Source: Streptomyces violaceusniger Tu 4113 (GTDB taxonomy: Bacteria > Actinomycetota > Actinomycetes > Streptomycetales > Streptomycetaceae). Taken from it: a DNA stretch of 64,000 nt. The notes beneath the pieces were generated by a model that saw nothing but the letters and a program-made list of their open reading frames with translations, was not told the origin of the DNA and made no database searches. The stretch lies in contig NC_015957.1 in NCBI RefSeq assembly GCF_000147815.2, positions 7,564,001 to 7,628,000 of the forward strand. The letters run 5' to 3'. Position numbers and translations under genes: made by a program. Each line of letters begins with the position of its first letter. The first letter of the stretch is position 1. Positions 53,734-64,000 of the stretch are shown here, one piece after another.

Positions 53734-55329
53734 TCAGCCGCCGGACGACTTGCCGATCTCCCAGAAGCGGAAGACCGTCGAGGAGTCGAGGGTCCACTGC
53801 AGCCCGGAGATGTCGTCCTGGGCCACCGCGTACTGCTTGCCCTGCCACAGCGGGAGCATCGGCACCTCGTCGGCGACGATGTCCTGGATCCGCTGGAAGT
53901 CGCCGACCGTGGCCTCGCGGCTGGGCTGCTCGGCGGTGGCGGGGATGAGCTGCGCGGACAGCCGCGGCGAGGTGTAGTGGTTGGCCAGGACATTGCCGGC
54001 GCCGAAGAACGGGGCGACGAAGTTGTCCGGGTCCGGGTAGTCGGGCACCCAGCCCTTCACATAGACGCCGTACTTCCCGCCGGCGACGCCCTTCTCGTAC
54101 GCGGCGACGTCCGCGCTCTTCACATCGACGTCGAACAGCCCGCTGGCGTTGAGCTGCGCGGCGATCTGGCGCAGGCCCGGGACGGTGCCGGGGCCGTAGC
54201 GTATCGGGGTGCCCCACAGCGTCAGCTTGACCTTGCCGGAGATGCCCTCGTCCCGCAGCGCCTGCTTGGCCTTCCCGGGCTGCGGGCGGTCGCCGTACTT
54301 GTCGTAGAAGGCGGTGTTGTGGCCGGTGATCCCGGCCGGGACCACCGAGTACAGCGGTTCGGCGGTGCGCTTGTAGACATCCCGCACCAGGGTGGAGCGG
54401 TCGATGAGGTACGCCATGGCCTTGCGCACGCCGAGCTTGCCCGCCACCGGGTCCTTCATGTTGAAGACCAGGTGCTGGACCTCGGCGCCGGTGCCCTCGA
54501 CCACGTTCAGGCTCTTGCCGCCGCCGAGGCTCTGCGCCTGGAGGTCGGCGAGGTCGCGCATGGCCAGCCCGCGGTAGGCGAGGTCCACGTCGCCCTTCTG
54601 CACGGCGGACTTCAGCCGCGCCTGCCCGCCGTGGAAGAACTTCAGGTTCAGCCCGGAGTTCTTCGGCCGGGCGGGCCCCCGGTAGCCGCCGTTGACGGAG
54701 AAGTCGGCCTCGTCCTTGGTGAAGGAGTCCAGCTTGTAGACGCCGGAGCCGACCGCCTTGTGGTCCGTGCGCAGCTTGTCGGCGGGGTATTCCTGGTGGT
54801 CGACGATGGACCCGGCGCCGGAGGCGATCTTCTGCGGGAAGGTCGCGTCGGAGTCCTTCAGATGGAAGACGACGGTCCGCTTGTCCGGGGTGTCGATGCT
54901 CCCGATGGAGGTGAGCATCAGCGCCGGACCGTTCGCGTCATTGATCCGCTTGGTGCGCTCGAAGGAGAACTTGACGTCCTCGGACGTGAGCGGATGACCG
55001 CCTGAGAACGTCAGGTCGTTCTGCAGCGTGCAGGAGTAGACCCGGCTGGCGTTGTCCTTGAAGGAGCACTTCTCCGCCGCCTCCGGCTGCGGTGTGGTGC
55101 TGCCCTTCGGGAAGCTCAGCAGGGACTGGAAGACGTTGTTGAACAGCAGCCAGGAGCCCGGGTCGTAGCCGGATGCCGGGTCGGTGGCGAGCACCTCGTC
55201 CGACATCCCCATGACCACGTGCTCGCCGCCGCCCGCCGCGTCGCCGTCCTCACTGCCGCATCCGGTGAGCAGGGCGGCGGCCAGTCCCGCGCCCAGGGGA
55301 GCTGCCAGCCACTGATCACGTTTCCTCAA
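53734..55329 (-). CDS. family-5 extracellular solute-binding lipoprotein (peptide/nickel type)
   Basis: 531 residues. A lipoprotein signal peptide with lipobox LLTGC (Cys24) is followed by the SBP_bac_5 fold: VMGMSDEVLATDPASGYDPGSW, LTFSGGHPLTSEDVKFSFERTKR, and a late FQRIQDIVADEVPMLPLWQGKQYAV. It should capture oligopeptides or similar solutes for an ABC importer whose permease and ATPase genes are not in the window. It is about 40 percent similar by eye to the next gene upstream, suggesting tandem duplication. Confidence 0.9.
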   Translation of the reverse strand: MRKRDQWLAAPLGAGLAAALLTGCGSEDGDAAGGGEHVVMGMSDEVLATDPASGYDPGSWLLFNNVFQSLLSFPKGSTTPQPEAAEKCSFKDNASRVYSCTLQNDLTFSGGHPLTSEDVKFSFERTKRINDANGPALMLTSIGSIDTPDKRTVVFHLKDSDATFPQKIASGAGSIVDHQEYPADKLRTDHKAVGSGVYKLDSFTKDEADFSVNGGYRGPARPKNSGLNLKFFHGGQARLKSAVQKGDVDLAYRGLAMRDLADLQAQSLGGGKSLNVVEGTGAEVQHLVFNMKDPVAGKLGVRKAMAYLIDRSTLVRDVYKRTAEPLYSVVPAGITGHNTAFYDKYGDRPQPGKAKQALRDEGISGKVKLTLWGTPIRYGPGTVPGLRQIAAQLNASGLFDVDVKSADVAAYEKGVAGGKYGVYVKGWVPDYPDPDNFVAPFFGAGNVLANHYTSPRLSAQLIPATAEQPSREATVGDFQRIQDIVADEVPMLPLWQGKQYAVAQDDISGLQWTLDSSTVFRFWEIGKSSGG

Positions 55330-55380
55330 CGGTCTTCCTCACACTTTCGTCGTTCCGTCCCTGACCCCCGTGGGTCGTTC

Positions 55381-56979
55381 TCAGTCGCCCTTGCCGAGCT
55401 CCCAGAGCTGGAGCATGGTCGAGGAGTCGAAGGCGTACTCGGCGCCGATGACGTTCTCGCGGGCGGCCACATAGGTGTTGCCCTGCCACAGCGGGAGATA
55501 GGGCACGTCGCTGGCGACGGCGTTCTGGATCGACTGGAAGTCCTTGTCGGCGAGGCTGCGCTGGGCCTCCTGCCGGGTCTTGGGGAGCAGCTCGTCCTGG
55601 ATGGTGCTGTTGCGGTAGGGCGAGTTGAGGAAGTTGTCCGTGGTGAGGAACGGCGCGGTGTAGCTGTCGGGGTCCGGGAAGTCGGGCAGCCAGCCCATCC
55701 CGGAGGCGGAGAACTGGCGCTTGATGAGCGCGGGGCGGAAGTCCCGCCACGGGTAGCCCTTGATCGTGACGGAGAAGAGGCCGCTGCGGTTGAGCTGCTT
55801 CTTCAGCTCCTTGAACTCCCCGGCCGTCTCCGGACCGTAGTGGTCGGTGGTGTAGGTCAGCGTGAGCTTCACGGGGGTGCTGATACCGGCGTCGCGCAGC
55901 ACGCTCTTGGCGACCGCGGGGTCCGGGTCGCCGTACTCGTTGTGAAACGAGTTGATATGCGAGGAGATGCTGGTGGGGATCATCGAGTAGAGCGGCTCGG
56001 CGGTCCGCTTGTACACATCGCGCACCAGCGCCTGGCGGTCCACGAGATGGGCGATGGCCTGCCGGACCGCCTTGTTTTTGACCGCCGGGTCCGAGGTGTT
56101 GAAGACCAGATAGCGGATGCCCTGCCCGGAGGACTCGAAGAGGCGCACGCCCTTGACGTCGCCCTTGTTGAGCTTGTCGATCTGGTCGGGCGAGAAGCCG
56201 CGGTGGACCACGTCGATGTCGCCCTTGACCAGGGCCTTCTCCATGGTCGAGGCGGAGTCGTAGAAACGCATCTCCGCCTTGTCGGCCTTGAGCTGGACAT
56301 CGCCCTTGTAGTGGGAGTTCTTGGTGAAGACGACCTTGACCAGCCGGTTGTCGCGCACCTCGGTCTTGGCGGAGTACGGGCCCGAGCCCGTCATCTCGAA
56401 CCCCTTGCGCAGCGCGTCCGGCTTGTAGACCTCGCTGTCCAGGATCGCGGCGGCCGGAGTGGTGAGCTTGGACGGGAAGGTCGCGTCCGGCTGCGAGAGG
56501 TGGATGACGATCTCGCGGTCGCTGGGGGTTTCGATCTTGTCCACGTTGGACAGCAGCGACTTGGTGCCGTTGGGGTCGTCGATGCGCAGCACGCGCTCGA
56601 GGGAGAACTTGACGTCCTCGGAGGTCAGGTCGTGACCGTTGGAGAACTTCAGCCCGCTGCGCAGCGTGCAGCGGTACTGCTCGCTCTGCCGGTCCTGGAA
56701 GCCGCACTTCTCGGCGGCGTCGGGTATCGGCTCGGTGCCGGAGCGCGGCAGTCTCATCAGCGTCTGGAAGGCGTTGTGCAGCACGCTCCAGGAGGCGAAG
56801 TCGTAGGCCAGGGCCGGGTCCAGCGGAGCGGGCGCCGCTTTCGACGCCTCTATGCGGTCCGTGCTGCCCAGGACGATCGCCTCACCGTCCGAGCCCGAGC
56901 CGTCGGTACCACCGCACGCGGCGAGCGTGGAGATCAGGAGGCCGGCCACAGCCGGCAGCACCAGCGACTTGCGCGTCAT
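55381..56979 (-). CDS. family-5 extracellular solute-binding lipoprotein, paralogue
   Basis: 532 residues from ATG 56979 (MTRKSLVLPAVAGLL). The lipobox is STLAAC, followed by GGTDGSGSDG. The SBP_bac_5 hallmarks are LKFSNGHDLTSEDVKFSLERVLR, DVYKRTAEPLYSMIP and FQSIQNAVASDVPYLPLWQG. The gene lies 51 bp upstream of its paralogue on the same strand. No permease is nearby, so both may be orphan receptors that use a distant transporter or act as sensors. Confidence 0.9.
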   Translation of the reverse strand: MTRKSLVLPAVAGLLISTLAACGGTDGSGSDGEAIVLGSTDRIEASKAAPAPLDPALAYDFASWSVLHNAFQTLMRLPRSGTEPIPDAAEKCGFQDRQSEQYRCTLRSGLKFSNGHDLTSEDVKFSLERVLRIDDPNGTKSLLSNVDKIETPSDREIVIHLSQPDATFPSKLTTPAAAILDSEVYKPDALRKGFEMTGSGPYSAKTEVRDNRLVKVVFTKNSHYKGDVQLKADKAEMRFYDSASTMEKALVKGDIDVVHRGFSPDQIDKLNKGDVKGVRLFESSGQGIRYLVFNTSDPAVKNKAVRQAIAHLVDRQALVRDVYKRTAEPLYSMIPTSISSHINSFHNEYGDPDPAVAKSVLRDAGISTPVKLTLTYTTDHYGPETAGEFKELKKQLNRSGLFSVTIKGYPWRDFRPALIKRQFSASGMGWLPDFPDPDSYTAPFLTTDNFLNSPYRNSTIQDELLPKTRQEAQRSLADKDFQSIQNAVASDVPYLPLWQGNTYVAARENVIGAEYAFDSSTMLQLWELGKGD

Positions 56980-57317
56980 TGTCGGGAGTCTCCCTGCCAT
57001 CGATCAACTACTCGCGACGAGATTAGTCCGCGACGCCGACCATGCTCAGACACAACGAAGTTGAGGCGATATCACGCCCCGATAACGAGCGGCCATCGAC
57101 CGATATCCGGACGCCGCCACGATTCGTATGGCATGCCACTAATCCGGACACATGGGTTCACCCAAATCGCATCAGACGGGACGCGCGACAGAGAAGCGCC
57201 CCATCCGCTCGCCACATGTGCAGTGATAAACATCACGTTCCCTTGTCGCCAACGGAACGTGAAAAGTGCGCCCGCGCTATTCAGTTTGCAATTTACAGAA
57301 ATACGCTCGGTGCGCGT
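56980..57317. other. intergenic region, promoter zone of the tandem binding proteins
   Basis: Noticeably richer in A+T than its surroundings, especially 57220-57310. I see no gene, RNA fold or repeat that I can support. The minus-strand promoter of the two solute-binding protein genes must lie here. Confidence 0.5.
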
Positions 57318-58019
57318 TCAGTGCATTGCGGTGACCAGAGTACGCAGAAATGAAAGATCGACTTCTTCGAGCGAACCGACGACCGTACGCCCCGCGGCGG
57401 GCTCGATCGGCACCACGGACGGCACCGCGACCACCCGGCACCCGGCCGCCTCCGCGGCCCGTACGCCCGTGTCGGTGTCCTCGATGACCACACACCGCCC
57501 CGGCTCGGCGGCCAGTCCGGCCGCGGCGAACAGATACGGGTCCGGATGCGGCTTGGTCCGCTCGACCTCGTCGCCCGCGACCGTCAGGGCGAAGTGCTCC
57601 GGGCCGAGCGAGTGCAGGACCCGGTCCATGACCCGCCGGTGGGAGGCGGAGACCAGGGCGGTGGGGATGGACTGCGCGGCCAGCTCGGTGAGCAGCCGGC
57701 GGGCGCCGGGCAGCATCGGCACACTGCCGTCGATCAGCTCGGTGAAGCGGCTGTTGAGCAGGCCGGTGAGCTCGGCGAGGGCGATCTCGGCGCCGGTGGC
57801 CTCGATCAGGAACTGGGCGCTGCGCGACATCGGGCCGCCGACGACGACCTGGCGGTACTCCTCGGCGAGCGCGTGACCGAGCTCGGCGAAGATGGCGACC
57901 TCCGCGTCCCACCAGATGCCCTCGGTGTCGACCAGGGTGCCGTCCATGTCGAGCAGAACGGCTTGCAGTGCCGAGCCTTCGGCCGTACGGGTATCGACGG
58001 CGGGGATGCTGCTGGTCAT
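57318..58019 (-). CDS. HAD-superfamily phosphatase (beta-phosphoglucomutase/phosphatase-like)
   Basis: 233 residues from ATG 58019 (MTSSIPAVDTRT). Motif I is VLLDMDGTLVDTE with both catalytic Asp residues, motif II the Ser in TALVSASHRRVM, motif III the Lys in DEVERTKPHPDPYLFAA, and motif IV VIEDTDTGVRAAEAAG. The helical cap between motifs I and II marks subfamily I. It probably dephosphorylates a sugar phosphate. The gene sits just downstream of metH on the same strand. Confidence 0.9.
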   Translation of the reverse strand: MTSSIPAVDTRTAEGSALQAVLLDMDGTLVDTEGIWWDAEVAIFAELGHALAEEYRQVVVGGPMSRSAQFLIEATGAEIALAELTGLLNSRFTELIDGSVPMLPGARRLLTELAAQSIPTALVSASHRRVMDRVLHSLGPEHFALTVAGDEVERTKPHPDPYLFAAAGLAAEPGRCVVIEDTDTGVRAAEAAGCRVVAVPSVVPIEPAAGRTVVGSLEEVDLSFLRTLVTAMH

Positions 58020-58168
58020 CCAAACACCTCCGGATAAGGGGCACGAAGGCCGGCCCCCTTCCACTGGCGGGAAGGCGACCGGCCTCTACCGGATCGACCA
58101 GTCTACGTCGCGTCGCGCCGACGCGCCTCGTGAGCACCGTAAGGCGGTCACGAACCGCCGCCGGAGGA

Positions 58169-61675
<3,507 letters not shown>

Positions 61676-61875
61676 GGATGTGCTCCCTGGAGTGCGACGG
61701 CTGTCGGCTTTGCGCCCTCCCTGGGGACGGCGCACCACGCCAGGGTAGCTGCCAGTGGTCATTTGACGATGGTCGTTCCATCAGCCGGGATGGGGCGCGG
61801 CCGGCCGGCCCTCGGCGGGCCCTTGATCGTCGACACATGGCCTTCCGGTACCGCGGGGTCGACATGGACCGATAG

Positions 61876-61893
61876 TGTTCAGCATTGTCGAAC
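61876..61893. promoter_or_regulatory. GylR operator candidate at its own promoter
   Basis: GTGTTCAGCATTGTCGAAC contains inverted GTTC/GAAC ends. The 12 bases GCATTGTCGAAC recur exactly before the glpF gene (62815-62826). Shared sites at gylR and the glycerol operon fit the known autoregulation of GylR in S. coelicolor. Confidence 0.55.
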
Positions 61894-61912
61894 CGCAGTC
61901 AGGAGGTTGGCG

Positions 61913-62677
61913 ATGGCCCGGAACATCCAGTCGCTGGAGCGCGCCGCCGCGATGCTACGCCTGCTCGCCGGTGGTGAGCGACGTCTGGGACTGTCCGACA
62001 TCGCCTCCACTCTGGGGCTGGCCAAGGGCACCGCGCACGGCATATTGCGCACGCTGCAGCAGGAGGGCTTCGTCGAGCAGGACGAGGCCTCCGGCCGCTA
62101 TCAGCTCGGCGCGGAGCTGCTGCGCCTGGGCAACAGCTATCTGGACGTGCACGAGCTGCGCGCCCGGGCCCTGGTGTGGACGGACGACCTGGCCCGTTCC
62201 AGCGGCGAGAGCGTGTACCTGGGCGTGGTGCACCAGCAGGGTGTGCTGATCGTCCACCATGTCTTCCGGCCGGACGACAGCCGTCAGGTGCTGGAGGTCG
62301 GCGCGATGCACCCGCTGCACTCCACGGCCCTGGGCAAGGTGCTCTCCGCATACGACCCGGTCGCCCACAGCGAGGTGACCGAGGCCGACCGTAAGGCGTT
62401 CACCCCCCGCACGGTGACCGGGGAGCGGGAGTTCGAGGGCGTGCTGGACCTGATCCGGGCGCGCGGCTGGGCCTCCGATGTGGAGGAGACCTGGGAGGGC
62501 GTGGCGTCGGTCGCGGCGCCCATCCACGACCGGCGCCGGCTGCCCGTGGGCGCGGTGGGGATCACGGGCGCGGTCGAGCGGGTGTGCGACGACGGGGAGC
62601 TGCGCTCGGAGCTCGTGGCCGCCGTACGGGACTGCGCCCGCGCCGTCTCCCGGGACCTGGGCGCCCTCCGTTTCTGA
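61913..62677 (+). CDS. gylR: IclR-family repressor of the glycerol operon
   Basis: 254 residues from ATG 61913, with AGGAGG at 61901-61906. The winged HTH is IQSLERAAAMLRLLAGGERRLGLSDIASTLGLAKGTAHGILRTLQQEGF. The IclR effector domain includes GVVHQQGVLIVHHV, MHPLHSTALGKVLSAY and GVASVAAPIHDRR. Its position before glpF and glpK matches gylR-gylCAB of Streptomyces, where GylR represses the operon until glycerol or glycerol-3-phosphate is present. Confidence 0.93.
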   Translation: MARNIQSLERAAAMLRLLAGGERRLGLSDIASTLGLAKGTAHGILRTLQQEGFVEQDEASGRYQLGAELLRLGNSYLDVHELRARALVWTDDLARSSGESVYLGVVHQQGVLIVHHVFRPDDSRQVLEVGAMHPLHSTALGKVLSAYDPVAHSEVTEADRKAFTPRTVTGEREFEGVLDLIRARGWASDVEETWEGVASVAAPIHDRRRLPVGAVGITGAVERVCDDGELRSELVAAVRDCARAVSRDLGALRF

Positions 62678-62816
62678 ATCGTGGCGACCCGCGCGGATCT
62701 GCCCCCATATCCCGGCATGACCTGCTTCATCACGGTTTCACATACGCGCGATTTTTCCTTCACACGACCCTTGACGGGGTCTTCGCCGTGAAGAAAACTG
62801 CCGTTCATCGGTCGGC

Positions 62817-62839
62817 ATTGTCGAACACCTGACGACAAT
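62817..62839. promoter_or_regulatory. inverted repeat operator before glpF
   Basis: ATTGTCG (62817-62823) and CGACAAT (62833-62839) are perfect inverted arms 9 bp apart in the promoter region of the glycerol operon, about 115 bp before the glpF start. The left arm shares its sequence with the site before gylR. Confidence 0.6.
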
Positions 62840-62953
62840 ATTCGCTATGGTGGACTCGCCGCGGGCCGACCAACGCCCTCCCACGAGGGCGCGGACCACC
62901 GGTGAGAACCCGGGGGTTCGCCTTCCCCTGGACGAAGGACAAAGGAGTCGCGG

Positions 62954-63748
62954 GTGTCCAGCTCCGACATCTTCATCGGCGAGACCATCGGTACCGCCGT
63001 ACTCATTCTGCTCGGCTGCGGTGTCGTCGCCGGCGTGATCTTGAAGCGATCCAAGGCGTTCGAGGCCGGGTGGGTCGCCATCACCCTCGGGTGGGGCTTC
63101 GCCGTGCTCACCGGCGCGTATATCTCGGCGCCTCTCTCGGGGGCCCATCTCAATCCGGCGGTGACGCTCGGCCTCGCCATCAAGGGCGGCATCGAGTGGA
63201 GCGATGTGCCCATCTACTTCCTCGGGCAGATGCTCGGCGCGGTGATCGGCGCGGCGCTGGTGTGGCTCGCCTACCTCGGCCACTTCCACGCCCATCTCAC
63301 CGACCGCGAGATCGTCGGCGGCCCGGGCGCCCAGGACACGGTGGCGGCGGACAAGCAGCAGGCCACCGACGCCGGCCCGGTGCTGGGCGTCTTCTCCACC
63401 GGCCCCGAGATCCGGAACGTCGCACAGAACCTGGCCACCGAGATCATCGCCACGGCCGTGCTGGTGCTCGCCATCCTCACCCAGGGGCTCAACGGCGACG
63501 GCAAGGGCCTGGGCGTCATCGGCATCATGATCACCGCCTTCGTGGTGGTCGGCATCGGCCTCTCGCTCGGCGGCCCGACCGGTTACGCCATCAACCCGGC
63601 GCGTGACCTCGGTCCCCGTATCGCCCACGCCCTCCTGCCGCTGCCCAACAAGGGCGGCTCGGACTGGGGCTATGCCTGGATCCCGGTCGTCGGCCCGCTC
63701 ATCGGCGGCGCCATCGCCGGCGGGATCTACGAGATCGCCTTCGCCTAG
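62954..63748 (+). CDS. glpF: glycerol facilitator (MIP/aquaglyceroporin)
   Basis: 264 residues from GTG 62954 ([24 protein letters not shown]) after AAAGGAGTCGCGG. It has six membrane spans and two half-helices with NPA motifs, [10 protein letters not shown] and [13 protein letters not shown]. Asp following the second NPAR marks a glycerol-conducting rather than strict water channel. It corresponds to gylC of Streptomyces and supplies substrate to the kinase encoded 33 bp downstream. Confidence 0.94.
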   Translation: MSSSDIFIGETIGTAVLILLGCGVVAGVILKRSKAFEAGWVAITLGWGFAVLTGAYISAPLSGAHLNPAVTLGLAIKGGIEWSDVPIYFLGQMLGAVIGAALVWLAYLGHFHAHLTDREIVGGPGAQDTVAADKQQATDAGPVLGVFSTGPEIRNVAQNLATEIIATAVLVLAILTQGLNGDGKGLGVIGIMITAFVVVGIGLSLGGPTGYAINPARDLGPRIAHALLPLPNKGGSDWGYAWIPVVGPLIGGAIAGGIYEIAFA

Positions 63749-63781
63749 CCCACCCCACCACCCGCAGGAGAGCAGCAGATC

Positions 63782-64000
63782 ATGACCGACACCCACACCA
63801 CGAGCGCCTCGTCCCACGGCCAGGGCCCGTTCATCGCGGCCATCGACCAGGGCACCACCTCCAGCCGCTGCATCGTCTTCGACCGCGACGGCCGCATCGT
63901 CTCGGTGGACCAGAAGGAACACGAGCAGATCTTCCCCAAGCCCGGCTGGGTGGAGCACGACGCCACCGAGATCTGGGAGAACGTCAAGGAGGTCGTCGCC
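63782..64000 (+). CDS. glpK: glycerol kinase, N-terminal part (runs off the right edge)
   Basis: 73 codons are visible from ATG 63782 after AGGAGAGCAGCAG. The FGGY-kinase phosphate loop [16 protein letters not shown] near residue 20 and [16 protein letters not shown] are characteristic of glycerol kinase. The enzyme phosphorylates glycerol to sn-glycerol-3-phosphate. It is the second gene of the operon (gylA equivalent). Confidence 0.95.
   Translation, partial: MTDTHTTSASSHGQGPFIAAIDQGTTSSRCIVFDRDGRIVSVDQKEHEQIFPKPGWVEHDATEIWENVKEVVA

Noticed and set aside
61676-61912. Cobalamin, SAM or SAH riboswitch in front of metH
   Set aside because: No B12-box, SAM-box or SAH-pocket sequence is visible; only short GC hairpins occur.

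Overview
The window is high-GC actinobacterial DNA, almost certainly from a Streptomyces chromosome. The evidence is third-position G/C-rich codons, frequent GTG and TTG starts, a complete Pup-proteasome locus (pup, prcBA, dop, arc, pafA, pafBC), a glycerol operon led by an IclR-type regulator (gylR, glpF, glpK), and a near-consensus DmdR/IdeR iron box. About forty genes are supported, nearly all tightly packed; coordinates below use the start codons I judge most likely.

Left end (1 to about 9.1 kb): an accessory, decayed mobile zone ending at a tRNA-Pro(GGG). It holds the beginning of an IS1380-type transposase and a second copy of the same IS end (135-bp direct repeats around an esterase gene). 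It also has a frameshifted tyrosine recombinase with inverted repeats upstream, and an SDR oxidoreductase facing an MmyB-type regulator. A nested IS stack follows: an IS256-type element with 28-bp ends and an 8-bp target duplication sits in the last codons of a Tn3-family transposase. That remnant abuts a DDE-integrase IS with 23-bp ends, next to a fragment of another transposase.

Metabolic block (9.4 to 20.7 kb): a two-gene transketolase (first gene frameshifted), a monoacylglycerol-lipase-like hydrolase, a Tat-exported beta-propeller amidohydrolase, an esterase fused to a virginiamycin-B-lyase-type propeller, and a BtuF-like binding protein. Next come a 42-bp tandem repeat array and a Ro60/Rsr (TROVE plus vWA) protein. 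About 150 bp upstream of the Ro gene, on its strand, lies a 120-nt segment that folds like a bacterial Y RNA with a tRNA-type T-arm. This is the most interesting signal in the window.

20.7 to 29.3 kb: a glycine-betaine-type ABC transporter (permease fused to two substrate-binding domains, plus ATPase) with a terminator-like hairpin in its leader; a 5'-3' exonuclease; an iron-box-controlled siderophore-interacting protein; and two cytoplasm-like IPT/TIG repeat proteins.

29.3 to 48.9 kb: helY, tatC, tatA, two small genes, pafC, pafB, two FKBP peptidyl-prolyl isomerases, pafA, an MFS transporter facing a LacI regulator that carries 23 copies of a 24-bp in-frame repeat, then prcA, prcB, pup, dop, arc and a ferredoxin. 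Pup is deamidated by Dop and ligated to substrates by PafA. The ARC ring feeds substrates to the PrcBA proteasome, and PafBC is the DNA-damage-linked activator associated with this locus.

48.9 to 64 kb: a secreted or anchored hypothetical protein, trmI, an M50 site-2-type protease with CBS domains, a RecB-type nuclease, a NarL/LuxR response regulator, two tandem family-5 solute-binding lipoproteins, a HAD phosphatase, metH, and divergently gylR, glpF and the start of glpK.
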